Positions 35,740-44,690 of a stretch of 64,000 nucleotides of DNA are shown piece by piece; position 1 is the first letter of the stretch; each line of letters begins with the position of its first letter. The position numbers were made by a program, and so were the translations under genes. Source of the DNA: Thalassobacillus cyri (GTDB lineage Bacteria; Bacillota; Bacilli; Bacillales; Halobacillaceae); contig NZ_FNQR01000001.1 in NCBI RefSeq assembly GCF_900107755.1, positions 186,001 to 250,000 on the forward strand, in the 5' to 3' direction. The notes under the pieces were generated by a model. The model did not search any database. It was given only the letters and a program-made list of their open reading frames with translations, and had not been told where the DNA came from.

Positions 35740-35970
35740 AATGAATTTAAAGAATGGTTGCAAAAAAAGTGTTAAAAATTATAATACTCCGGAAATATGG
35801 CTTATTTACCCAGTAAATGAAGGTTTGGAGATGCTGAAATAAGTTTTGAATCTTTCAAAATGTCGATAGAGTTGAAACTAGGGTGCAATTGTTTTTCGTT
35901 GATGTGGAAAATATTCAACCAAGTCTTTCGGTGTTAAGAGAAAAATTGATAAAAGGAGTACATTATAAAT
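35740..35970 (+). pseudogene. Remnant of an mcrC-like 3' end
   Basis: YNTPEIWLIYPVNEGLEM in one frame, then LFFVDVENIQPSLSVLREKL in another, joined across a frameshift. They resemble the C-terminal part of McrC, the partner of the McrB GTPase in 5-methylcytosine restriction. No mcrB or rest of mcrC is nearby. The identification rests on short stretches. Confidence 0.45.
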
Positions 35971-36192
35971 AATAAGCTAAGGTGCCCGATATCCAGACTT
36001 TAAATGCTTACATTCGCTAGAAAAAGAACATGTTTAGGTGTTATCCAGACAAATTGGATGGCAACTTATTTATTACTGTAAGTAATTCTCCTATAATCTA
36101 ATTTACTATTTTTATTATGTTATACTTGGGGAATAGACATAATTTTACAAAAGATTGTTAACAACATAAGAAATCTTAAAAGAGGTGATTCT

Positions 36193-37644
36193 ATGAACAT
36201 AGATGATGCTATTAGATTTGTGGTAGATGAAGTAGAAGACCCCGCTTTAGAACACCCTTATTTAGAAGAGACTTATAAAAATAAAGTGAAACGCTCCAAA
36301 ATAATCGTTAATCGTATTAAAAAGATCGGTGACTTAAATAGGTACTTAAAGAGATTTGAAATTGTACCGCCAGTTGGTGATCCAAAAAGGGATCTTTATG
36401 ATCGATTTAAAGAATTAAACCTTAAAACATATGAAGACCTCTATTCAGAGTTTGTTCAGAAGTTCGCTCCATATATTGATGATGTAACGGTACTCGATGA
36501 TTTTGTAATAGGTAAAGATTATACTTCTTGGGATATATCGATATTTGCTCAAACATACGATACGCAATCTGGAATTTACTTGATTGGCGAGGAACCAAAT
36601 TACCAAGCTATTTTCGTAAAAGCAACATTTGAAGAGGGTAAATATCCTAATAAATGGATCGAACCAAATAATCTATTGAAATACTATATGTATAGTGCCA
36701 GGAAAGTGTTTAATAAAGATTATAAATATAATAGAGCAATATTAAATTCAAATACTACCAATACTCCTATTTATGTATTTCAAAAGGAAGGTACAAGGCT
36801 GATCTTAAAAGGTATTTTCCGTTATGAAAAGGACGAATATGATCCAGAAGATGGTTCCAGATGGTTTATTCTCCAAAAAATTAATACAATTAGCACTGAA
36901 AAGATAATGACAGAGGCAGAGTATAACCAAGAGATTCAAAAGCTAGTTAATAAATCAAAAAGAGATTCTGATAGTAATCGGAGGCAGCGTTTAGCTAATG
37001 CTGACAATGTGCCTGATAAGTTAACTGTAACTTCTACACAATTTAAACGTAATGCCGATGTTATTGCAGAAGTGTTAAAGCGGGCCGATGGTGTTTGTGA
37101 AAAATGCTATAAACCAGCACCGTTTCTTAGAGCTAATGACTACACTCCTTATTTAGAAGTTCATCACCTGAAACCTTTAGCCGAGGGAGGAGAAGATACA
37201 GTTAAGAATGCGGTGGCACTTTGCCCCAATTGTCATAGAGAATACCATCACGCAGCTGATGTTATATCCGTTACCGCTGGGATAATAATAGAAGATGGAA
37301 AAGTATTAATTGCTAAAAGAGCGGGAGAAGATAAACTTGTTGGGAAGTGGGAGTTTCCAGGGGGAAAGGTAAAACCAAACGAAACTTATGTAAGAGCTCT
37401 TCGTCGTGAATTACGAGAGGAGTTAGGAATAAAAGTTAAAGTAAGTAAGTATCTTGGTGAAAGTATTTACAAGTATGATTCTGGTGTAATTAGACTTATG
37501 GCTTTTTATGTGAAGAGGGTTGCTGGGGCGTATGAGTTAAATGTCCATGAAGAAATGAAATTTGTGCCTGTTAATAAGTTAAATGGTTTTGATTTTCTGC
37601 CTGCTGATGTACCTATTGTTCACAAGTTAATAAAAAATGGCTAA
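36193..37644 (+). CDS. HNH endonuclease fused to a Nudix (MutT-like) hydrolase
   Basis: A 483-residue protein with at least three parts. Residues 1-240 are an N-terminal region of unknown family; its TYDTQSGIYLIGEE and GTRLILKGIFRYEKD stretches recall DNA-reader or DUF3427-like domains. Residues 295-352 are an HNH nuclease (C302, C305, EVHHLKP with H324/H325, N339, CPNCH at 344-348). Residues 358-483 are a Nudix domain with a complete Nudix box: G391, E397 and REL-R-EE-LGI at 405-413. MutT-type Nudix enzymes destroy oxidised or modified dNTPs, while HNH enzymes of this kind cut modified DNA, so the fusion may couple nucleotide-pool cleansing with DNA restriction (inference). The ribosome site is AGAGGTG. 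Confidence 0.8.
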   Translation: MNIDDAIRFVVDEVEDPALEHPYLEETYKNKVKRSKIIVNRIKKIGDLNRYLKRFEIVPPVGDPKRDLYDRFKELNLKTYEDLYSEFVQKFAPYIDDVTVLDDFVIGKDYTSWDISIFAQTYDTQSGIYLIGEEPNYQAIFVKATFEEGKYPNKWIEPNNLLKYYMYSARKVFNKDYKYNRAILNSNTTNTPIYVFQKEGTRLILKGIFRYEKDEYDPEDGSRWFILQKINTISTEKIMTEAEYNQEIQKLVNKSKRDSDSNRRQRLANADNVPDKLTVTSTQFKRNADVIAEVLKRADGVCEKCYKPAPFLRANDYTPYLEVHHLKPLAEGGEDTVKNAVALCPNCHREYHHAADVISVTAGIIIEDGKVLIAKRAGEDKLVGKWEFPGGKVKPNETYVRALRRELREELGIKVKVSKYLGESIYKYDSGVIRLMAFYVKRVAGAYELNVHEEMKFVPVNKLNGFDFLPADVPIVHKLIKNG

Positions 37645-37895
37645 GTCACTGGGAAAGAAAGGGAAATCCTATCGAAGTGGACGACGTCGTCCTGATGTGC
37701 TGCTATTTTTTGTAAAGCATCGAACAAACTAAGTTTTGATTGTGCTAGTAGCTAAGAGAACTGATAATGATGGTAAAGATGAATGTAATAATTTTATAGT
37801 GCAAGTCACTGAAAATACATGAAATTAGAAGTTTATTTTTTCTGTCTTTAATTAACGTTGAACTTTCACTGAGTCAAAAATAAATAATATGGAAG

Positions 37896-37942
37896 AAAAT
37901 GAAGCGTCTCGTGTTATAGACGCTTCATTTATTTTTCTTTTC
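37896..37942. terminator. Bidirectional terminator between the two HNH genes
   Basis: AAATGAAGCGTCT (37897-37909) pairs perfectly with AGACGCTTCATTT (37918-37930), with T-rich flanks on both strands. It serves the minus-strand HNH gene, whose stop lies in the stem, and probably the converging fusion gene. The 250 bases between it and the fusion gene hold nothing I recognise. Confidence 0.75.
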
Positions 37943-38792
37943 GATAATGCTTATTATAAACATTCCATAATGTCTTTCTATCTAGTTCATGACCTTCAAC
38001 TAAACGAAGTCTTTTTCCTTCATACTTTGAATCACTATTCCAATGCCTTACAGTTATACCATCTGCAGGATCGATGTATATAGAACCATCATCAAATAAA
38101 CTATGACAAGAAGGGCATACAACGATTTCATTACCATGATTTGGCGACACTAATACACCACCTGGGCCGACAGGGTCTAAATGATGTACCTCTGATTTTT
38201 TTCCTTTCCTACCTTCCAATATATGTTCATCATCTACCTGACAGATATGATTATACTTTTCTTTTAATTCTCGTAATTCTGGAGCATATCGAATTTGTTG
38301 GTTAACCATTCTTATTTTCTTGGTGATATAACGTGTGGTGGTTAAATTTAACGAATCATTGCGAGGATCATCATAGAACTCTTCACTTTCTAGTATGTGT
38401 GGTTCCAATGTATAAATTAACTTCTCGAATCCATCCTCACCGGTAATAGTATCTAAGTTAACAACTCTCCAAAACCCCCAATCTCTATATTTGTTACTAG
38501 TACCTTGAAATACACGTACAGGAACATCATCCTCTAAGTTAAGTGAAAGTGCTCTATTATCGTAATCATTCAGGGTTTGGTCTCTTTCTCGACCACGACC
38601 AAAATAACTTAATATCAAATCATCACTTAGATTGTCATCGTAATTACGTTCAACTTCACCAACATTCGTAACTATAGTACGTACATGCTTCTCATCTTTT
38701 GGTTTATAGATACCACCTTGGTGTCTATGTCCTCTTTCACGTATTTGGTTATATGTAAGTATAGGTAAATTAAATAAATCTTCTTTGTTCAT
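37929..38792 (-). CDS. Modification-dependent HNH restriction endonuclease (SRA/YDG-like + HNH)
   Basis: A 287-residue protein. The N-terminal ~160 residues begin GHRHQGGIYKPKDE and continue to LSYFGRGRERDQ, DVPVRVFQ and DWGFWRV, a layout like SRA/YDG-type readers of modified cytosine fused to HNH nucleases. The C-terminal HNH part has C184, SEVHHLDPVGPGG (H203/H204), N221 and CPSCHSLF (C226, C229, H230). A type IV restriction enzyme is the likely function. Strong AAGGAGG site before the ATG. The reader call is moderate, the HNH call firm. Confidence 0.75.
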   Translation of the reverse strand: MNKEDLFNLPILTYNQIRERGHRHQGGIYKPKDEKHVRTIVTNVGEVERNYDDNLSDDLILSYFGRGRERDQTLNDYDNRALSLNLEDDVPVRVFQGTSNKYRDWGFWRVVNLDTITGEDGFEKLIYTLEPHILESEEFYDDPRNDSLNLTTTRYITKKIRMVNQQIRYAPELRELKEKYNHICQVDDEHILEGRKGKKSEVHHLDPVGPGGVLVSPNHGNEIVVCPSCHSLFDDGSIYIDPADGITVRHWNSDSKYEGKRLRLVEGHELDRKTLWNVYNKHYRKEK

Positions 38793-38875
38793 TTATGTTT
38801 ACCTCCTTATAATATTTTAAGTCTATCTTACCAATAAATTTAAAAGGTTTAAAATACTGCCAGAGTCGATCAGTA

Positions 38876-38998
38876 TTATTTATGAAAAAGTAAGTAAACT
38901 TGAATTAGTCTAAAAGAATCACATAGGGGCACGTTACTCTTCATAGTCACCATTTCAATTTCATTTTGACGTTTCTTTTCGCGAATGAAACAAAGCAT
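38876..38998 (-). pseudogene. Possible remnant of an IS1182-type transposase N-terminus
   Basis: A 40-codon frame starting MLCFIREKKRQNEIEMVTM recalls the first residues of IS1182-family transposases, then drifts into unrelated sequence. No inverted repeats or other transposase parts are nearby. The surrounding gap (38793-39104) otherwise holds only the upstream region of the SRA-like/HNH gene and a terminator. Confidence 0.25.
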
Positions 38999-39034
38999 AC
39001 GCCGTATTATAATTAAAAAATGGGGAGAAAAAAA

Positions 39035-39063
39035 AGGCTGTCGAGACTTTCTCGACAGCCTTA
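39035..39063 (-). terminator. Terminator of the GmrSD-like gene
   Basis: AAGGCTGTCGAGA (39035-39047) pairs perfectly with TCTCGACAGCCTT (39051-39063). A run of eight T follows on the minus strand. Confidence 0.9.
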
Positions 39064-39104
39064 AGGTTCCCTATTAGGGGCTCATTTTTTACTTTAATAA
39101 AAGT

Positions 39105-41198
39105 TTAAGCATACTCAACATTATGCTCATAGGATTGTTTGATCAAATCCATAACTTGTTCCAGATTTAAATTAGGGGTAATCTTTAGCTCTAAATCACC
39201 ATTCCCTCGATGACCTATATTGGATACATCTTTGGTTAAATGGTGAGGATCATGCAAACTATTTGCTTTTACATTTAACCAAATCTTTAAATGTGCTTTT
39301 AGAGGTTCGATGTCTACAAAATTTCGCCCCTCTATTTTATAAGCAATATAGTGTTTCTTAAATTCCTCTGTTATCTCACTATCAAAATTTAAAATTCTCA
39401 TTTTTAACTCTTCATAGATTCTAAAAGTTTCAGGACTGAAGGAATTTTTGTGATAATTTAAGCTATACCCTTGTTCATTATTGCGAGAATTTTGTAATCT
39501 GTATTTAGATAGTTCTTCCTCACTCAAGTCAGGAGAAGGCCATACTTTGAGTGCTCTTTCAGCTAAAATTTTTGCTCTTTCCTTAATAGCAGATTCTTCC
39601 CACTTTTCTTTTATTGCAATACTACGATTTAACCATAATGGACTATCCTTGAACCCACCTTTAAGATTTGATTTTTCTTGAAATGATCGATCGCTTAATT
39701 CTGAATTGTACCCAGTGAGTGTTAAATTACCAAGAGTGTGTAGGAATACTTCATGAGTTTGTTTCCATTCAGATCCTAGTTCATACTGCCATTCCACTGA
39801 TAAATTTTTATTTTGTGGCATAATATGTTCAATCGTATAGTTCTCTACACTGATTGGTTCTTTCCTATCAAAATTTTCTAGCTTCCGCAGTAGAGTATTA
39901 CGATTCCTAAAGTTGTAAACATCTTTTATAACTAATTCACGTTTGAATTCTTCATTAGATGGAAAACGGCGATAGCTTGTTTTTACTAATAGGGAAGCCT
40001 TTAAACTGTTTATATAATTTGATTCATCGACTTCTTTAATGAATGAAGCGAATGTATTGTTCAGAGAGTTTGTAGGAATCCCGCATATAGCTCGTCGAAA
40101 CACATAACTGCTTATAATTGTGAGAACCTCTATAAATTCTTCCTTATCAATAACCTTCCTCGTATAGTCATCGTACACTTTAAGAAGGAACGGGTAAGAA
40201 ACATCGACTTTTAGTGTGCGTATATCTTTAAACTTTTCTTCCAGCAAATGATCATCTTCTCTTAGGGTTAAATTTATATAATAATTCCCATATTTAAATA
40301 CATCTTGGATAATCTCATCGATTGAGTTATGTGGATTTTGCTGAACATAACTCTTAAAAGCTTCGTATACAAATCCAATTTTCGGAATGTTCCCTGTTTT
40401 AAGCGTTAAATAATCACGAATAAAGCGGTCAAAATAGCGGGTATCTTCTAAATGGCCAAACCTTTTCTCGAGCTTATACCAATAATTCTTATACAACCTT
40501 TGTTGTTCTTTTTCTTCCAATCCCATCAGGAAATAGTTGCGGATTAAGTCAGCTTGTGAGAGGTCAAGACCTGTGGAGTTTAAGCTTTCAAATATCAATT
40601 GGGGATTGTCTTTGTCTCGATCTAATGAAATATCTACCATAATTAATTTACTAATGCCTTTATATATTTCATCTAAAGTCAACTCACTTCTCTTCATGGT
40701 TTCTTTAAAGAAATAATGATTCTCTACTACTCTATTTGAATATTCCTGATCTAATTCTCTTTTCTCCAATAAATCTATATAAGTATTTCTATCTTTCTGG
40801 GTCAGAAGGAGTTTATAGTGTTCTTCCTCTTCTTCATCTTGGTTTAATAGATAGTAGTTCCTTGTTTTTTTAGCAGTTATTAAAGTCGCTTTTTTTTCCT
40901 CTTCTTCGATTAATTGAGAAAAAGCATTGAGAATTAAACTGAGAGTCGTTAAACGTTGTTGGCCATCAATAACTAATAACTTAGGGACTGAGGTTACATG
41001 ATAAAGCCCCTTTTCTACGTAAACGACCGAACCCATAAAATGTCCAGATAAATTTTCGTTCTTGGCCGCTCTTTCAATATCTCCCCAGAGTTGTGCACAC
41101 TGTTTCTTAGTCCAACTATATGTACGTTGATAAATAGGAATAACAAATTGTTTTGGCCCTTTTAGAAATTGCAATAGGTTAGTTTCTGTTGCTTTCAT
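39105..41198 (-). CDS. GmrSD-like modification-dependent restriction protein (DUF262-DUF1524)
   Basis: A 697-residue single-chain relative of GmrS/GmrD, enzymes that cut glucosylated hydroxymethylcytosine DNA of phages. The DUF262 part has IPIYQRTYSW (20-29) and the nucleotide-binding DGQQRLTT (78-85). The DUF1524 His-Me/HNH nuclease part around residues 455-515 has YTIEHIMPQN and HTLGNLTLTGYNSELS. The last ~110 residues (from EELKMRILNFDSEI) look like the DUF5655 accessory domain. It stands alone with its own ribosome site (GGGGTGAG) and terminator. It should restrict phage DNA with modified bases; which modification is unknown. Confidence 0.85.
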   Translation of the reverse strand: MKATETNLLQFLKGPKQFVIPIYQRTYSWTKKQCAQLWGDIERAAKNENLSGHFMGSVVYVEKGLYHVTSVPKLLVIDGQQRLTTLSLILNAFSQLIEEEEKKATLITAKKTRNYYLLNQDEEEEEHYKLLLTQKDRNTYIDLLEKRELDQEYSNRVVENHYFFKETMKRSELTLDEIYKGISKLIMVDISLDRDKDNPQLIFESLNSTGLDLSQADLIRNYFLMGLEEKEQQRLYKNYWYKLEKRFGHLEDTRYFDRFIRDYLTLKTGNIPKIGFVYEAFKSYVQQNPHNSIDEIIQDVFKYGNYYINLTLREDDHLLEEKFKDIRTLKVDVSYPFLLKVYDDYTRKVIDKEEFIEVLTIISSYVFRRAICGIPTNSLNNTFASFIKEVDESNYINSLKASLLVKTSYRRFPSNEEFKRELVIKDVYNFRNRNTLLRKLENFDRKEPISVENYTIEHIMPQNKNLSVEWQYELGSEWKQTHEVFLHTLGNLTLTGYNSELSDRSFQEKSNLKGGFKDSPLWLNRSIAIKEKWEESAIKERAKILAERALKVWPSPDLSEEELSKYRLQNSRNNEQGYSLNYHKNSFSPETFRIYEELKMRILNFDSEITEEFKKHYIAYKIEGRNFVDIEPLKAHLKIWLNVKANSLHDPHHLTKDVSNIGHRGNGDLELKITPNLNLEQVMDLIKQSYEHNVEYA

Positions 41199-41389
41199 TT
41201 AACTCACCCCATTTGGATTATTATCTTAATTATATCAAAATTTATGTAGAAGCTATGAAACGAATGTTTTAAGCGTCTAGGTTTAGTAAATTAAGAAAAC
41301 TTACACATCCTTGTGTGAAGACAAAAAAGCATTAATGTCATAGAACCAGAGCAAATGAAAGAGCTCATGAATATTATGGCGAGGACTAA

Positions 41390-42243
41390 ATGCTCCATAG
41401 AAATAAAAACGCCGAACTATTTAAAGAGGTGATCAATCAATTGACGGAAGGGATGGAAAAGAGCATCTCCAATCACTTTCATTCTCCTGAACAAATGAAA
41501 GAGTATCTGATTCTCAGTTTCCAGGTGCTGAAGCTGTAGGTTCCTATGCATTCTGGAAAGAAAGAGTATTTCCCGTAAACAAAGGAGAGAAAAGTTTAAA
41601 AATTCTCGCGCCCAATCGATTAGGTCAGCAAATTCAAAATGAAGAGGGTGAATGGAAAACTTTAAAGTATGCGACGAAAAAAGAAAAGCAATTAGTTAAA
41701 GACGGTCAACTCGACAAACGAGATGGCCGTCTTATTTATTCTACAGGAAGTGTATTCGATGTTTCACAAACATCAGCTACTCAAAAAGATCTACCCCAGA
41801 TTTTTCCTAACAAATGGATAGATGGAAAGGTTGAAAACTACAGTCAGCTTAGAAGAGGGATGGAGGATATAGCTGAGAAAAATAAGATACGAATTGTAGT
41901 GCCTTATAAAGAGTTAGGGGCAGCCAAAGGAGTGAGTTATACCGGGCTAGGAGAAGTAGCTCTTAATCCACGTAATTCGGAGCGACAGGACACAAAGACT
42001 CTGTTACATGAACTAACTCATGCCAAGCTTCATACAAAGGAAAACATGAATGACTACACTAAACCAGAGAAAGAATTTCAAGCAGAAATGACTGCTTATA
42101 CCGTTGCATCTTATTTCAATATTGATACCAGTGACTACTCATTGGATTATCTGCATCACTGGACAAAAGACCATGAATTTAAAGACCATGAAAAGCTATT
42201 CTATTACAAGAGGTTCAGTCAACAGCAAAAGAATTCTTTATGA
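41390..42243 (+). pseudogene. ArdC/LtrC-like antirestriction protein gene, broken by a frameshift/deletion
   Basis: The first part (41390-41539) encodes ELFKEVINQLTEGMEKS and NHFHSPEQMKEYL, then runs out of frame. From about 41512 another frame continues QFPGAEAVGSYAFWKERVFP, NKGEKSLKILAPN and, to 42243, an ImmA/IrrE-type metalloprotease domain with HELTHAKLH (zinc ligands at 42007-42021). In intact relatives the two parts are joined by about 15 more residues, so a small deletion shifted the frame. Such proteins come from conjugative elements and plasmids. The 128-codon 3' part (from ATG 41860) might still be translated, but lacks a clear ribosome site. Confidence 0.65.
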
Positions 42244-42767
42244 CCATTGGAGAATCAATGGAACAAGAAATGGAAGGGGAGAAAAGTATGGAAGCTAAAG
42301 AGCAAAAACATGAAGTGGAAGAGGAGAAACAAGAAAGGGAGAAGTTACCTTCAGAAAAGCTTCGGGATATGTACAGAAGCCAAGTGAGCAAGTCTGAGAG
42401 GTATAGCGGAACGTTTGGCAAGGAAAAAAAGCAAGAAGAGTAGTATTCCCACCAAGACTTCAAAGACTCTTATAAGAAGGAACTCATGAACTATATTGAA
42501 CCCACGGTCGGAAAAGAATTAGATAAAGAAGGAAACGCTGACCGACAAGTACGACTAAACCAGATGCGTGCTTTTCAAGAGACTCACAGCAAGGAAGAGG
42601 TGTACCAGCTTAAGAAAGAATCTCTTCAAGAATTAAAAGAACTACCATTAACGGAGCGTGGAGAACAGCGACTATCTCAAATTGAAAGTAAGTTGGATCG
42701 AGAGTTCCATGAAGAGAAAGAAAAAGAAAGCACCACTTCGGAAATGAAGAATGGAAAGGGGGAATAA
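42240..42767 (+). pseudogene. Charged coiled-coil gene interrupted by an in-frame TAG
   Basis: Codons from ATG 42240 run to a TAG at 42441-42443 (KLPSEKLRDMYRSQVSKSE ... EKKQEE). The same frame continues at once with YSHQDFKDSYKKELMNYI and on to 42767 without another stop. Both halves are rich in E and K and read as one protein of about 175 residues. The overlap with the broken antirestriction gene suggests the same former mobile element. Two separate short genes are the alternative. Confidence 0.55.
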
Positions 42768-42813
42768 GGAGGATTTTCAGCAGAAGGAAAAACAAAAAGT
42801 AGAGGTTGAACGC

Positions 42814-42845
42814 TAGGCAGGGAGTTTTCTCCCTGTCTTTTTTTA
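42814..42845 (+). terminator. Terminator after the mobile-element remnant
   Basis: GGCAGGGAG (42816-42824) pairs with CTCCCTGTC (42829-42837) around a TTTT loop, followed by T8. Confidence 0.88.
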
Positions 42846-42875
42846 TATCTAATTTTAGAGAGGAGGAAGTGCTGC

Positions 42876-42935
42876 ATGGCCAAACATGTAAGCGCGGACC
42901 AAGTGGAAGTTGCTGATAATTATAGGATGAAATAA
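42876..42935 (+). pseudogene. Truncated 5' end of a further mobile-element gene
   Basis: A strong ribosome site (GAGGAGGAAGTGCTGC) precedes an ATG with only 19 codons (MAKHVSADQVEVADNYRMK) before a stop. The gene body is missing, and the type I operon begins shortly after on the other strand. This may mark an old junction. Confidence 0.4.
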
Positions 42936-43030
42936 GGATAAGGGGTAAAAAGTATTATATATATCTACAAGGAACCTAATGATGTTAATTCAGTGATATT
43001 GAAAATTCCTAAGAAATCACATAATTTAAT

Positions 43031-43057
43031 AAGAGGTACCCTTAAGGGGCACCTCTT
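43031..43057 (-). terminator. Hairpin at the end of the type I R-M operon
   Basis: AAGAGGT (43031-43037) and CCC pair with GGG and ACCTCTT (43051-43057). It overlaps the hsdS stop; the tail is AT-rich rather than pure T. Confidence 0.6.
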
Positions 43058-44690
43058 ATTGGATAATTGAATTCATGAATTTTTCTTGAAGATCATTCTG
43101 TTGATCTAATTGTTCTTCTAATTGATTGCATAATAAGAACAATTTATTAATTTCATGTACAATCTGTTTTTGTTCAGAAATTGGTGGAAGCCCCACTTCA
43201 ATATTGACAAACTGTGATTTTGTGACATGTTTCAATCCGACCCCGCCTCTTGCTTGACTTATCATAATTTCTAACACCGCGTTTATAGCGTGCTTCAAGT
43301 AAACTGGATCTAAATTACTTGAGAATAGCTTAGCTTTAAATATATGCTGATTTAGGTATGAAAAACCTCTATCCCATATAAAAGCACCAAAAGAGGTGCC
43401 AGGGGTACCAGACCAACCAATTAATAAATCACCTGTACTAACATGATATTTTTCGGGGATTGCAGTTTCACCATTATAATAATTAAATGGGGCGTGTTTA
43501 TTATTTAGGTTTTGTATTCTTATAATAGGGACACCCTCGTTTGACCATTCGCTGGTTTTGAACGATTTTCCATTAATTGGCTCCATTAAGTCGCCGATTT
43601 TAACTTTTTTCCAATTTTCAGGTATATCGGTAGTTACTGAATGTTCTTTATTTAATTTAGAAACCCTTAGGCTTTTATTTTTAATTAATCTATTTTTTTC
43701 TTCTTTCATCTCTTCTAATAACTTACTAGCAGAATCATCACTTGGATTACTTACAGATAACTTTCCTCTAATACCAAGGCTTAAAATTGCTTTGCGAAGT
43801 AGAGAAATATCTTCTTTATTTTCTAAAAGGTCATTAATGTTATCTACTATGAAATTAAGATTTTCATGCATGTTATCATTGTTATGACCAAGAACTTCTG
43901 AAAATATTGTTTTGTTTAATTTTGTTGAATGCTTGTTTTTGTATTGAATATCTATCGCTAATTTATCGCACAAAGTAAATAATTCTTTTACTTTAGTGAT
44001 AATTGATTCTTGTTCTTCGTATGGAGGTAACGGGAAAGGAATTCTTTTTATTGCACGAGTTCCAAGGTTTCCTTGATTAGCTGTTCCTGTTTCAAACGTA
44101 AAGACTAAATCTAAAATGGATTTTGATTTAAGAAATATGTTTACTAATTCAGGCTTAACTGAATTGTTAGCTCTTAATATCCCTACTCTTTGATTAAGAA
44201 AGAATTGTTTGTTGGTTTTTTCTTCAATTTTACTGTCGAATAAACAAGTATAAAAATAATCTCTTTTCCCTTTAGTACCTGTCATAGTAACTAAAATATC
44301 TTTATCCTTGATTCTAAAATCTTTACAACTTAAGGCAATTTCTTTTGGTATATATACTTCTTTATTTTCCACAAGTAATTTATCATTCTTTACATTACCT
44401 AACCTTATTACTTGGTAATTTGAGTTTTTTATATAAGTGTCACTTTTAAAAGCATAGCCATTCTTAAACATAAGAATATCTTCTAACGTAACCCATCTCC
44501 AGGACTTAGGTATCTCGTAAAGGGTTTCCTCCTCATTATCTCCTTCAATAGTATTTTGGTGTTTAAGTTCAGAGGAGGAGTTGTCAATTAATTTACCTCT
44601 TACTGCAAGGTTTAAGATGTACTGCTTTAATTTATTTACGTCTTCTTCTGTATGAACTGCATTAGATAAATAATGAGTGAGGTTTTTCAT
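43056..44690 (-). CDS. hsdS: Type I restriction-modification specificity subunit HsdS
   Basis: A 544-residue protein with two target-recognition domains and conserved spacers. The first half has IPKSWRWVTLEDILMFKNG and ends IPFPLPPYEEQESIITKVKELFTLCD; the second has IPENWKKVKIGDLMEPINGK and VEVGLPPISEQ-type text ending EINKLFLLCNQLEEQL. These paired helices contact HsdM. It sets the bipartite DNA target of the complex. Its start overlaps the hsdM stop by one base (TAATG). Confidence 0.92.
   Translation of the reverse strand: MKNLTHYLSNAVHTEEDVNKLKQYILNLAVRGKLIDNSSSELKHQNTIEGDNEEETLYEIPKSWRWVTLEDILMFKNGYAFKSDTYIKNSNYQVIRLGNVKNDKLLVENKEVYIPKEIALSCKDFRIKDKDILVTMTGTKGKRDYFYTCLFDSKIEEKTNKQFFLNQRVGILRANNSVKPELVNIFLKSKSILDLVFTFETGTANQGNLGTRAIKRIPFPLPPYEEQESIITKVKELFTLCDKLAIDIQYKNKHSTKLNKTIFSEVLGHNNDNMHENLNFIVDNINDLLENKEDISLLRKAILSLGIRGKLSVSNPSDDSASKLLEEMKEEKNRLIKNKSLRVSKLNKEHSVTTDIPENWKKVKIGDLMEPINGKSFKTSEWSNEGVPIIRIQNLNNKHAPFNYYNGETAIPEKYHVSTGDLLIGWSGTPGTSFGAFIWDRGFSYLNQHIFKAKLFSSNLDPVYLKHAINAVLEIMISQARGGVGLKHVTKSQFVNIEVGLPPISEQKQIVHEINKLFLLCNQLEEQLDQQNDLQEKFMNSIIQ

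Noticed and set aside
35971-36192. Possible further gene before the HNH-Nudix fusion
   Set aside because: Stops in all frames every few codons; no fragment long enough to identify.
38876-38998. Calling an IS1182 element at this place
   Set aside because: Only about 20 residues look transposase-like, and no terminal repeats or target duplications were seen; kept only as a low-confidence remnant.
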